In this document: piece by piece, positions 42,875 through 55,974 of the stretch | Position numbering within the stretch: position 1 is the stretch's first letter | Layout: the number at the start of each line of letters is the position of its first letter | Assembly (NCBI GenBank): GCA_904066235.2 | Contig: CAJFCV020000004.1 | Coordinates: 5,704,001-5,768,000 of the forward strand | Length of the DNA stretch: 64,000 nt | Source: Bursaphelenchus xylophilus | Lineage: Eukaryota; Nematoda; Chromadorea; Rhabditida; Aphelenchoididae | Reading direction: 5' to 3' | Notes under the pieces: generated by a model | Told to the model about the DNA's origin: nothing | Seen by the model: only the letters and a program-made list of their open reading frames with translations | The model's database searches: none | Position numbers and translations under genes: made by a program

Positions 42875-45330
42875 CTAGATATTGTGGATGGAAGGGGCGC
42901 TATTAGATCTCTTCAACTCATTCACCGACCAGCGGTTATCTAAGTAATCGATTTCTCGAATTCGGTCGAAATGGAATTGGGGTCGGTCGGAGGGTCTGGC
43001 TGATATGATGGACAAGGTGGGAGCCGTAGTTGTGAACGTCGACGCTGAGTCTGCGAATGAACCGTCTTGGATTTGAGCAGAGTTTTGGGTGGATAAGGGA
43101 TTCCTACTGCAAAAATAAGAGTAGTGGCGCATTTAATAGTAATATTCATAAAAATAAGTAAATTCGAACTCACATTGAAGTTGGTAAACTAGACTGTTTA
43201 AGAGAGCCTCGGGTCAGCCAGATGTCCGGCGATGAAGTCTTTGCATCTGTAATTGATGATTAGGTTTTGGAATGACGTCATTTCCAGCTTTACCTGGTGG
43301 CTGATGTTATATCAACTTAAACGATAAGCTTTGCGTCAGAGTTGGTGAGGAAACTTTCGTCCAAGGCAAAGTTTTTCTCCACTGCGAAAATAAAATAAAT
43401 TAATTAAAGCCATGAAATAATAAAATTAACAATAACTGAGTAGTTAGTGATAGAAGTTAGTCAACGTAAATTCGGCAGATGTTTTTTATATTCCCTCGGG
43501 CCTTATTCTTTTCGGCACTACAGAAATTTGAGCCAGGGACATTTCGGGTCAGATTGGGGATACGTTTGTCCAGGGAACAGGACAAGCCATGGTGAATTAA
43601 CAGTGGAGGGTCGGCAGTTTCTTAGATAACAATACCGCACTTTAGAAAAAATTCATTTTAAAGTTAAAACAGCGATGCTTCATTTAAAAAATATTTCGCC
43701 GAACCTTCGCCGACTTGACCAGGCGTTTTCAAAACTTCAACCGCCCATTTTCCGGTATAATACTACGCAAATGTATATTTGATCCGAAACGTCGCTGACC
43801 CGAAGTGTCGTCGACCCGAAATGTCATCGAGCCGTACCGGCCCTACTGTAGGGACAGCCTCTTTTCTAAATGGTTCAGAACTCCATTGAGACAGTAGAGT
43901 TCTCGAAGTTCGATGATTTTTTGGCAAAAACATATTCTTCAGAAATCGGGTTAAATAATTTTAACCAAAAAGTCCTGCCGGTCAAAAAATCTTACCTTGA
44001 GCTTCCATAATTTCCAGATCATTGACAAAAGTGACGCAAGAAGACAACGGCGCTTTGCCTCCAGGTGTTCTGGGGAAAAAGAGGAACAGGGAGATCTGGA
44101 AAAAGGCCAAGACAACACCCGCCCCGTTGGGGATGATGATGTAGATATCTTTGACCAGAACTCCATAAAGACACCATTGGGAAGAGACTAGAAGGTTGGC
44201 CGTGCACAAGGGAAGAGGCATCGAATCACAGCATTTCTTGGAAAACACTACTTTCTAAATCAAATTAATGAATTTTTGCGTAAAATTATGCAACAACATA
44301 AGTTTGAAGAAATATATATGTAAATAAATAAACATACCATGCCAGCTAGTGGTGCACCAAAGTTGACAATGTTAAAGGTCATACAAACAAGGCCCAGAAC
44401 ATCGATGCATTCCATTCCAAACATCTCCACCAAGACCAGCATGGCTCCAATCGCTGATGTCACAAGACCCAATTGGATCGAAATACCCAACTAAACAGCT
44501 TTAGAGTTATGAAGGGGAGCCTTACCTTAGATTCAGAATAAAAGATGAAGAATAAGATGTATAGAAACATCATCGTAACACCCACACAGTTCACAGTAAT
44601 CATGGTCATGTCCTCTCTAAGACCTCCGTATCGCAACCAAAAACTCCCTCTGAAAGTAGACAGTTAGATATCACGTAATGTCTTCTACAATGGGATTACT
44701 GTACTACTTACCCCAAAAATCCCATAATAAAAGGAAATCCGGAGATCTCATTCGTACTCTTCCTTCGTTTTATTTCGATACAAATTGGACTGAAAATATT
44801 GGAATATTAAAAGTTGGGGAATACACTTACATTCCACAGAAGAAGAGGGATATTGTCGTGATAATGGCGGAGACGGAGAGAACTGACAACAAAGAAAAGG
44901 ATTCCCCTGCCATCCTGAAAATATAAAATCTTATTGTATTAGAGATGATTATAACACTTTCAAGTTTTTTTCAAAATTTATAAACTATTATACTATAATA
45001 AAAAGAACATAGTCAATGCCCAAAATAGCTTAAATCAAAGGAAGCGCCCTTCTAAAATCATCGACGGAAACCCTTTAACCTCAGGTTCCTCAATAAAACA
45101 GTGACTTGGGTTGATTGATCCCAGTTTTCGTCGCCCTTTTATCTAATCCCGTTTGTTCGCGGTCCAAGGAATCGGCCGAATCTTCGCGGCCTGCAATTCC
45201 CTCACAAATTGGCCGTGGTTTTTGCAATCATTCAATTATTTGTGTTCTCTCTCCGTGTTCCAGTAGTGTAAATGCGCTTATTTACTTACTCGAAGACCAA
45301 CTCCGTCGCATTGAGATCCAGTTGTGACAT
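42875..45330 (-). CDS. SWEET family sugar transporter (SLC50-like) with long cytosolic tail
   Basis: Bidirectional sugar uniporter with seven membrane segments arranged as two triple-helix bundles. The start at 45330 gives [14 protein letters not shown]. Exons continue [57 protein letters not shown] with [95 protein letters not shown] and ISLFLFFP. These reproduce the MtN3/saliva repeats, including the SM(P) and PN(xx)G signatures. The tail of about 110 residues after the last helix, rich in Ser/Thr/Pro and ending [10 protein letters not shown], is long for the family. Introns of about 0.7 kb and 0.4 kb lie in the 3' and 5' parts. It belongs to the worm swt group; the exact orthologue is unassigned. 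Confidence 0.92.
43783..43836. repeat. Short tandem-like repeat of GACCCGAA(A/G)TGTC units in a SWEET intron
   Basis: Units GATCCGAAACGTCGC, TGACCCGAAGTGTCGTC, GACCCGAAATGTCATC and GAGCCG follow one another. A related GTTGACCCGAAAAGTCGTAG occurs at about 34591-34610, so this is a dispersed sequence. Confidence 0.4.
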
Positions 45331-48300
45331 GTTCGCGGGTACCCGTTCAGTTGAATTCGAAATGCCTCCAGGCCAAATAAGTCGTGTTTTCTGTAAAAAT
45401 TAAGTGTTAAATAAGAAGATTAGTGACCTCGAAGAGAGGTCGATCTCTCAGAATGAGCACGATCGCAATGATCAGCTAAATATACCCTCAGGCTTTCTCA
45501 AGAGATTAAGGACCATGGGGACAAGCCTTTTTTTGTTTTCCCTTCCAAACAGAACGGAGTAAACAAGAAGTAGCATAACGTTTTTGGGAGTTTCATAACA
45601 CCTCTTTGAATTGCGAAGGTGAAAAGAATACGGATTCCTTGGAGATGTGGCCAGAGAACAAAAAGAAAGATAATTCGATTATACTCAAAGTAAGCGACGT
45701 TATGAGCAAACTGGAAGAGGGTAAGGTCACCGTTTTATAATATTTTATACCGTAAAAATCTCCAATGAAACAAGTGTAACAGTCATCTTTATGATCCTTG
45801 TAATGTTTATAATGACAAATGTTACAATCTGATGATCGATGGGAACCCAAATTGGCATTGAGTGACGGCTATTTTGTATGATGAATACACCCTTTTAATT
45901 GAAAGTTGATTGTAATGTTTAAGTCATGCTTATGTTTTTATGTCTATTCTAGATATTCGCTGAAATTGATTAAGGTAAAAAGTCGGAAATAAAAGGTATC
46001 CCAGGTACCAATTTGTACATTTCATTTCACAACTATGCCCAGAACAAGTAAAGAGGACAGATTACGGTAGCCCCGATTTCGATCGAACCCCAAAGGAACG
46101 GAACGCAGAATGAAAATGTGAAAAACAGCAGCGTTCTTCCTCACGTTCGAATGTCCAGCGGCCATGCAGAGCTTGGCCATTCCCCCGGCCCACCCCCTTT
46201 CTCGAAACTTCCCCGATGTTCCTTCGCTTCCCCCCGATTATCCAAAGAGAAAACACCCAAAGAAACGGAGAAAATGAAGAAATAAAAGGGGGCAAGGATG
46301 AGGGAAGGGGGACAGAAGGAAAAAGGGCTCAACAAACAGCTCAAAAAAAAAACGAGAAAGCACGGCCTTTAGAAGGGGACAACGTGCTGAGGTCGAGCGT
46401 TCTAGGAGATACGAGATTAATGGGTACACGTCAAGGAAAAAGTTGAGGCCAAAACGTGGAAAAAACATGAGAAGGGTATGACGAAAGCGCCAAAAAGAAG
46501 CAGGATAATGGATAACAGAAATGGGAAACGGAAATGGATTTATGAGCCTTAGAGGGTATCTTCAGGTGGAAGATAAACGTTAAGTGAGTTGATACAGTAT
46601 AACTTAATATTGATAAGTAATGTGTTCTGTTAATGCCTCATTTAAACTCAGTTTAGCGGTTCACGGCTCCAATTAATCGAAAATCGGAAAGAGTTACTCG
46701 ATTAAACGGTAGTAATGCAAAATGGAGATTCACAAGGCTAAGTGTAATATTCCTTAATTATTGCAGCCTCAAGGCATAATAAATTTTAAAAAAGTTGTAA
46801 AATTGCTGTAAAGTTTGACACTTATTTTTTCAGGGAATGCAATTATGGAGAATACAGTCTGCGATAAATGAGGTTTAAGCACATTTGTCATCAGATGTAA
46901 GCGGTCTGAAGATGGATGTGAATACTCAAATTAAACACTCACAAATTGTCAGCACAAAAACAAAAGAACGGAACGTCAGAAGCACAGAGTGTAAAGTGGC
47001 GATTGATATTAAGAAACAAATTAAACTAAAATCGATAATTTAAAACAAAAGTATCCAAAAACAGTTGTATTTACACTCAAAAGATTATGTGTCATCATGA
47101 CATATTTCCCAGAGAAAGGAAAGCAGAAATTGATCGGAAAAAGGGACATTTCAGCGACGATTTCATCGATGGAAACCGACCCGAATTCTCGACTAATTCC
47201 TTTTATTGGAGTCGTTCATCATCAAGCAAGCAGTCGATTCCTTCGTCTTCCGCAGTTAACTGTTCTCAGATCTTTGAAGGTAATTTACAGCGACTGATAC
47301 GACAATTTCATTAGACCTTACTACATTCATTTGATGATAATTTTGTACCGTCTGATGTCGATTGGCATTCTTTACAAGCAATTATCGTAATTTTTATTGT
47401 TTGATTGTAAGATTACAAAATCGGTAATCTTCGAAAGAACAAGAAGATACGATGATGGGATCAGGCGACTTTATTTCAGTTGACCTCAGGGTTTTTACAC
47501 ATTGATCATTGAGTTTCCGTTGATGAATTTGGATCACGAGTAATGCGAGAGATCCCGAAGATTATTTCAAAAAGTAAGATGCGAACAATAAACTACAATA
47601 TAAAGATATTTATTTTTTCCTATCTTGAATCCATTATTATCTTGGACGGAAATTCATTTCCACTATCGTTCCAGCAAACAAAATATCTCCAGATTGCATT
47701 TTAAGATGATATAAAATTTTTAAATTTCGATCGCAAAGGTCACGTGGTGGTCTCAAAAGAGCAGGTCGTCCAGTTGGAGTGACACAGTCATGCATAATAA
47801 GGGATGTAATGTCCGAAGACAATGCCCAAAGACAAGGACATCCTCGAGAAGACAGCCAAAACGAGCTGCTTTAATAAACAACCGGGTCCGTCTTCAGGAA
47901 AAAAGGTGAAGAAAATAACCCCCTGAGGGCACGGCCACGCACAGGACCGGCCCATCGCTAGCGACAATACGGGGCATTGTGCCGTCCGTTTCCGGTGATT
48001 TGCGGGACCCTCAGAATTTGTTTTGGAGACGGCCATAGGTGGCGCCCGAAAGCAATTCTCTCAAATTGGGCCGGATTTCCCAGATCCCAGCCAGTTTTTG
48101 TTTATTATTAAGCCTAGAAGATGGATAACATCGGGAGGGAACGACGAAAAAGTCCTCAATTGCCAAGGTCATTGTGTTCATGACATCTCCAGAGATCTGT
48201 CCAAGTTATTAGCCCGATTACTTTTCTTATCCTCAATTACGCGGTAGATAATTTATGCGGAATAAGAGCTCAAACACAGAGAGGGACCACCCTTTCTTTT

Positions 48301-48716
48301 ACATGTCACATTAAGAGAATCGACCATATTAGCCCTCAACTTGGGGTGCCGAAATATTAAATTGTTTTGTTTCAGGGTCAGACGTTTTTTGGGTTCGGTT
48401 ATCCCTCCCCTTTCCATAGTTGCCCCCAGGCGTCAACCCATGACTATTTCTTTACAATCCCTCGTATGGTAATTGGTTGGGGTCAAGATATAGACCCGGT
48501 GAGACCCACGGAACGTGGTATCCTCATCCATTTGTGTGATTGTTCACGCGTGCCCTTGTTTTTCAGCCGTATAAGTGAGTCGGGACACTTCCCAAAAGTC
48601 ATCCCTCGCCCATGGCCATGCTCGATTTGGCAGCCCGTTAATTTCCCCCCACTCATCTCCTCGGGCCTCTTTTGTTGTCAGGAGTTGTGAGATTGCACGG
48701 AACGGGTTCATTCAGA
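45331..48716. other. Gene-poor tract between SWEET gene and receptor subunit
   Basis: About 3.4 kb; both flanking genes point away from it. One possible orphan 3' exon on the minus strand ends at 47637: a frame through CDRNLKILYHLKMQSGDILF and ending NFRPR, followed within about 25 nt by AATAAA. Its upstream exons could not be found and no family was recognised. Nothing else was supported. Confidence 0.35.
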
Positions 48717-51425
48717 ATGTTGAGGCTTCGTATCTGCATAGTGCTCTTGCTGATGAAAGTTATTGTTGCCAAAAGTAGGTTCTCTGGCTATAAACAAGTT
48801 CCTTCAGAGAGAGCTCTCCTCAATAGCAATGGAGATTTCCTGCCCCATGTTCGTTTGGCCAAAGATCTCATGGATCCCCGGAGATATGACAGTCGGATTC
48901 GGCCGGTCATGAACTTCACCCAGCGAACCAAGATTGTTGTCAGCATGAGTTTGTATCAAATTCTTGCAATTGTAGGTTGTTACTGTTACAACAAAACGAC
49001 GTCTGTTATCATCAAAAAATAGGACTGTGTTTTATTCGTGATCCGGCTTTGCCCCTTTACTATGAGTTGCATTAGATGTTGGCCTCGTAAAGTCCTTTCC
49101 TTTTATGGTTCCAAGTTTGGAGTTTTAATCGCTCTGGCCATTCGTTATGACCTTTTGGCTCTTTCAGAATGAGAAAATGCAGAACATTGACTTGAATGTG
49201 TGGGTCATACAGAAATGGAGAGACGAGTTCTTGGGATGGTCTCCTCACAAGTATGGCCTCATCAACAGTACCATCCTTCCATATCAGAAAATATGGCTTC
49301 CTGACACCTACATTTACAACAGGTAGAACAGATTTGTTTCCATTCTGAAACTTTTTTGTGTTCCGCTTCTCTGCACCCAATTATTTACTTTCAGCGTCGT
49401 TATGAACCGGGAAGAAACAGAGCGTTATATAAATGCAGTGGTAACCACCAACTACTGGAAGAAGGAACGGGGTGCACAGATCATGTTCATGTATCCGGCT
49501 TTATATCGGTAAATATTACAATATTCCGCGTATCTTTTGTTTAGAACAAGCTGTCGGATCCACATTCGTTTCTTTCCATACGATCTGCAGAATTGCACCT
49601 TAATAATCAGTTCTTGGACAAGTGATAAAAGTTCTATTGATTATGTTCCCGAATTCGATACTGTAAATCTGGAGAACTTTATCCCGAACGAGGAATGGGT
49701 GGTAGTCAGTTTCCACATGAGGAGGAAGGAGGTTAGTTTTGGAATCGTTGGGTAATCTTTTATTATGTGAAAGTCATTGTTTTTTCACAGTTAAATTTGA
49801 AGACAAGAGCGGAAAAAAATAAATGGCTTAAAAAATCAGCTACCATTTTGCAGAACACCTGTAATTTTTTTGTCCATAGAAGTTTATTTTTTAAACTTTT
49901 AGGAGAAGTTTGTCTGTTGTCCAGAACCCTGGGTTCTCCTCGAAGCCTCCCTGGTTGTTCGTCGAAAGCCTCTCTATTACATCGTTAATCTTGTTGTCCC
50001 CACTTCGGTTATCACTCTTGTTGCTGTAACGGGTTTCTTTACCCCGGCCTCTACCAGTAATGAACGGCGGGAGAAGTTGAGTCTTGGCATTGATTCCCTT
50101 TTGGCTATGAGCATTTTACTCACAATGATTGCTGGCAAGTGAACATTTTATTTTTTATTTTTACTCATAAAAATTGTTTAATTTAATTTTTATTAATTTT
50201 CGTCTTTTTAGAGCAAATGCCCACGATCAGTGATTACGTCCCTCTTTTCGGGATTTTCTATTTGGCAATTATAGTCATAATTTTTGCGGGGACACTCTTC
50301 TCAGCGTTCATTTTGAATGTCCATCTCCAGAAGACCCGAAACAAGCCAATCCCGCCACTGGTTAGCTTCATATTCTTCCACAAAGTTGCCCCTTTTCTAA
50401 GTTTAAGACCTCCAACTGCACTATTAGAATTGTGGATGGAGACTGGAGTTAGGATAAAAGGACTAAAGGAAGCCGATCCCAGGTTTACGATGAGATTATC
50501 ATCCAATAAACGGAGTCTAGGCCCTCCGGCACCTAGGAAAGAAAAGGATTTCAAATATTTGAATGGACAAAATGGGGGTGATGACAGGATTTGCAATGTA
50601 GGTTTTTACTTTCTTTGCAGTTAAATTATTTTTTCTCCAGAATCTGCTCGGCTCTTCGGAAGTGTTTAAAAGTTCTCAAGTAGAGTCAGACTTGGAGCAA
50701 CGGAGACCGAGTCCAAATACTCCAAAAACGGCACAGAAAGCAAGAAATAATTGGAAACGTCTGGCCGCCAGAGCAAATGCGAAACGTAAGGGTAACAAGA
50801 GATCGCTGCTAAGTTCCTAAAATTATACATACTAAATCTGTTGGTAAGATAATGCGGATTTGTGGCGCCTAGGAATCGCCCACATTCGGTTTGCGACGCT
50901 AGCCACTGCTGGGGACTTGGTGCGCAACTGCGGCGAGGCGAGACATTTTGCTGTGACAAATCCCATTATTTTCCCGACATACTGATAGTATTACAAAACG
51001 AAATTTCAGGCAAAGAAGAGCAGAATAAAATCAACGATATTCCCTTTGCCGACGGCGCTTCTTTGGCGCCGAGTACAGGTTATGAAAATCCAGCGATAAA
51101 TTCAGCCAGGCATAAGGCTTCGATTGTCAGTCGACCTCAATCCATGTTGCCCGCATTACAGTTGCTGTATATGCAACAAGGGGGAGGTCCCGCCTCAGGC
51201 AGTGCAGCTGACGCCTTCTTATTGGAAGCCAAACTGAGACGCCGTTATGCTCATGAATGGGAGTTCTTGGCTTCGGTCTTGGATCGAGTCCTTTTGATTG
51301 TATTTTCGGGCTTGGTATTACTGGTCACTGCTGCCATGATCGCTGTGGGAGAGGCGATCCATTTCTCCTATTCGCTAGTCGAAGATTTTCCTCAAAATGT
51401 CACAGAGTTTAACCAAGATGTATGA
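48717..51425 (+). CDS. Cys-loop ligand-gated ion channel subunit, nicotinic acetylcholine receptor-like alpha type
   Basis: Pentameric membrane channel subunit. A signal peptide (MLRLRICIVLLLMKVIVAK) is followed by the ligand-binding domain: LNVWVIQKWRDEFLGWSPHK, LPYQKIWLPDTYIYN, and the Cys loop CRIHIRFFPYDLQNC with 13 residues between cysteines. The vicinal pair FVCCPEPW marks an alpha-type subunit. Membrane segments follow: M1 PLYYIVNLVVPTSVITLVAV, M2 EKLSLGIDSLLAMSILLTMI, M3 YVPLFGIFYLAIIVIIFAGT, a long intracellular loop with KRLAARANAKR, and M4 VLDRVLLIVFSGLVLLVTAA. M2 begins REKLSLG, typical of cation channels. The intron at 50135 uses a GC donor (GCAAGT). The gene ends 66 bp from the unc-30 stop on the opposite strand. 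The ligand is not determinable from sequence. Confidence 0.9.
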
Positions 51426-51491
51426 ATAAATTATTGGTATTTTTTATCGTTTTTACTTATCTACACATCAATAAATCACCGAAGAACGTGT

Positions 51492-52940
<1,449 letters not shown>

Positions 52941-53415
52941 ACGCTCCTCTCACGGAGGAGGGTGCTGAAGGTTCCAACAAGAGCTTACACAACGATCAGG
53001 GTCCGGATGCCTAGTCTAATATGGCAAGTGTGATGTCTGAAGATGGTCAGCACAATGTAGGATACCTCGACTTGGAATTGAACCGACCCGCTCTCGGCCT
53101 TTTTTGTTTAGAAGACTGGCACTCCGCGCTTGTTCTGGCCTTTCGCAGACTCTTTGAAGAGCGCCATTGGCTCGAGGATTACTGTATTCCCTTAATCCTC
53201 CCTTCTGGCACTCGGTCATGATCATTTTTCTTTTCTTTCTGAATGAATTCCCCGCATTTCCTCTTTGTCGCCCAACGGGCATTTAAATTATTTTTTGGCG
53301 TCTTCAAAAAAGTCTTCGAAATTCGATATCAGATCTAAAAATGGATCTTGGCCAGACGTCGTAAGGTCGTATAAATATTTAATAGATTTATTTGAACCAA
53401 GCGTATTTTAGAGAC
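52941..53415. other. Interval upstream of unc-30
   Basis: About 475 bp lies between the unc-30 start and the 3' end of the next minus-strand gene. An AATAAA for that gene lies on the minus strand near 53385. No exon was recognised; this short interval must include the proximal unc-30 promoter unless 5' exons lie further up. Confidence 0.4.
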
Positions 53416-53983
53416 CTATTGACCACTTCCTTCAATTTCGGGGTCGATGACATTAAAAGGTTCGTTTGTCATAATTTCGCCACAACGAATTTCGAATTGA
53501 GACTCGACTAATGCACATTCCAGAGTTCTCCAGAAGAACCAATCTCGTCTTCTTTTCACTATTCCCATCGATTCTCCCAAAATACAGACATCTTTTGTCT
53601 GTTCAGGTTGTTGTTGTATTATATCTACAACTTCCGAGGTCTGACATTGAAGAGGGCAGTAATTCCTGAGCTGCCCATTGCTTGATCTTTCCTAAAAGGA
53701 ACGAAAATACAGCCTTCAAATGGTCAGAAGACTATACACTAATCTTATATAGATTAATAAAGTTTCGCACCACAAAGCATCCGTTGTCAGTAATTGTAAC
53801 ATGTTCGTCGTTCTCGGTCATAAAAAAGAGATTACATTCGGTCGGTTCTTCAACATCCTTCTGGAGGCACGTGTAAATTCGAAGACCTGAAAAAGTAAAC
53901 GTGGCAGTAAAACCACTACCTTTATCCAATCCTAGTGAATAATGGAGCGAAACAGAGAGAAAAGAAAGTAAGAGTATTCGCAT
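53416..53983 (-). CDS. Small secreted Cys-containing protein, unknown function
   Basis: Three exons join in phase. Exon 1 encodes a signal peptide (MRILLLSFLSVSLHYSLG) and LDK. A 34-nt intron follows (gtagtg to tttcag). Exon 2 encodes LRIYTCLQKDVEEPTECNLF and TITDNGCFVVRNFINLYKIS, and after a second short intron exon 3 encodes LRNYCPLQCQTSEV, KDVCILGES, RRRDWFFWRTLECALVESQF and EIRCGE, ending EGSGQ at 53416. About 160 residues with eight to nine cysteines in the mature part. The first intron also has no in-frame stop when read through. No family was recognised; an extracellular disulfide-bonded protein is inferred. Confidence 0.7.
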
Positions 53984-55350
53984 GATCAAGATGGATAATA
54001 TCGAGAATGAGTCGCGATAAACGAAGTTGACGTTGTTTGTCAAAACGACCTAAATCTCCCATGTTTTCCCTTCAATGCACTGACATAAAGATGAATTACA
54101 CTTCTCAGAGCGGCTAATACAGTCGAGTAAATTTAAACAGACGAGACTCAAGCCATAGTGGGCAGATTTCGAGCATCGATGATTTCACCGGGTCGGGTGA
54201 GTGCTTTGATTCTATATTCCAAATCCTATTTTTTAATAGACACAAAACCATTTCATAACCTCAGTAAAAATTGTAGTAAGGTGAAGTTACGTCTCTATTA
54301 TCGTTAATAAAACATGCTGCAGCACGTTTTATCGCCGATCTGCGCCCTTTAAGGTTTAAAAACAGAAAACCGAGTTTTTCGTGAATTTGTACCGACAAAA
54401 AATGGTCTTCATCAGATAGTCCAGGTAATTTAAGAAGCTACGGCACCCTTCATGCACATCTGAGACGTATCGAACACCAAACGGCCGGCGGGGATGTGAT
54501 CGTCCTCGGGGTCATCTACAGTAACGGCAAACTCAAGATTAAGGTGAAAATAGCCATAAAAAAGGAATCATGGGAGGGAATGACATGATTCGCAACTATG
54601 TTATATAGCATCAAATTTCGTACAAAATAGGAAGTTTCGTTTTTTTTCAAAAGTGTACGGTAAAGTGCAGTTCTGAGGCATCAAAAGTAAGAAATACCAT
54701 TCTTTAAATAATTTTTCCCGGCCTTTGTAAGCCGTTAAAATCCTTAAAATTTGCGTAATCTCAGAGAGCGACATGTGTTTTATCGCTCTGATATTATATT
54801 TTTCCGCACTTTATTACGCCATGTCTGTGGCGCCTCTAGCTGTAAAAAAATCTTTACAAAAAAATTTGCTTTTTTGACACCGGATTTTGCTCACAAAAAA
54901 AGTTCGGAATGATGTGCACTGTAGTATTTTTTAAATTTTTTCGGTTAGGGCCTCCCCTATAGGGGTTTTCGAGAGTGCTGATTTCGAAAACCGTATTCAT
55001 TTTTTCCGATTTTGACGCTTTTTATTAAGTAGTATTGTTTAATAGTAATTTTTTGAAATGTTTATTGTTGCAAACACAAAATGTAAAATAAAAAATAATG
55101 AATATGCAACAATATTTTTAGAAAAAATGCAATAAAACACTTTTTAACAGTACTACATATTTTTAAAAAAAGTCAAGAATCAGAAAAATTCAAAAGTTTT
55201 CGAAAGCAGCATCTTCGAAAACCCCTAAATCAAGTCCTTTCAGAAAAAACTCAAAAAACTACTACTTTACAGTACTACTTAATAAAGAAGTAACAATCAC
55301 CGAGTACTAGTCACTTGGACACCAGCCCTAGTGTTTGGCTATGTCGCCGT
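53984..55350. other. Repeat-bearing intergenic tract
   Basis: No gene was recognised. The region contains an imperfect inverted repeat at about 54960-55230 (separate entry) and leads into the nested mobile elements. Short reading frames are not supported. Confidence 0.4.
54960..55230. repeat. Imperfect inverted repeat, about 270 bp
   Basis: AGGGGTTTTCGAGAGTGCTG followed by ATTTCGAAAAC (about 54961-54992) is mirrored at about 55198-55229 by GTTTTCGAAAGCAGCATC and TTCGAAAACCCCT. The centre is AT-rich. Related TAGTA/TACTA-rich segments (AAGTAGTATTG, AGTACTACTT) occur near both arms. It looks like a fold-back element without coding capacity. Confidence 0.55.
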
Positions 55351-55559
55351 CAGGGGTGGTCAGCGGGTCGTTTTTTCCGATTTCCGGCCCGCGGCCGTCA
55401 AAGTAACGGCCCGGCTGAGCTTTGGAACTCGGCATTGTAAGTTGATACATAATTATCCGGCGTTTTCAACAAATTTTATTCAACAAAAAAAATATTTTAC
55501 CAAAACATGTTTAAACGATTATTCCGGAATTAAATGATTATTTCAAAACATGTTAAATG

Positions 55560-55601
55560 ATTATTCCTTTTTTAAATGATTACATTTAAAAAAGGAATAA
55601 T
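55560..55601. repeat. Perfect short hairpin (19-bp arms)
   Basis: ATTATTCCTTTTTTAAATG and CATTTAAAAAAGGAATAAT are exact inverted copies separated by four bases (ATTA). It sits precisely where the truncated mariner reading frame loses similarity, so it may mark the breakpoint. Confidence 0.75.
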
Positions 55602-55953
55602 TACTACTTCCTCTCAAAAAGCTACTTCCAAGCTTTTTGAGACGTCGAACGATCGTTGACTGGTTGACGTTGAAATCGTCAGCCAGCATTCGTGTTGTCA
55701 AGCTTTCGCCGTCTTCCACGGCTGCCAGAAGTGCCTGATCGTCGAAATCCGATGGCCGACCTCTTCTTGGCTTATCTTGCAAGCTGGTGTCACCTGATTT
55801 GAAGCGGGCAAACCACTCCCTGCACTGACTTTCACTGATTGTTCCTTCGCCGAAAAGTTCGTTGAGATCGCGAAATGACTGTGCTGCCTTCCAACCTTTC
55901 TCGAAGTGGTAGAGCATAATATGGCGAATATGACTATGGTTTTCAACACGCAT
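55561..55953 (-). pseudogene. Truncated mariner-family transposase (N-terminal DNA-binding part only)
   Basis: The frame starts at 55953 and encodes the paired helix-turn-helix region of mariner/SETMAR transposases: IRHIMLYHFEKGWKAAQSFR, CREWFARFKSGDTSLQDKPR, RGRPSDFDDQALLAAVEDGE and LADDFNVNQSTIVRRLKKLG. Similarity stops there, and the last residues come from the hairpin at 55560-55601. The DDD catalytic domain is absent, so it cannot encode an active enzyme. Confidence 0.88.
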
Positions 55954-55974
55954 TTTTATATAAATTATTAACTA

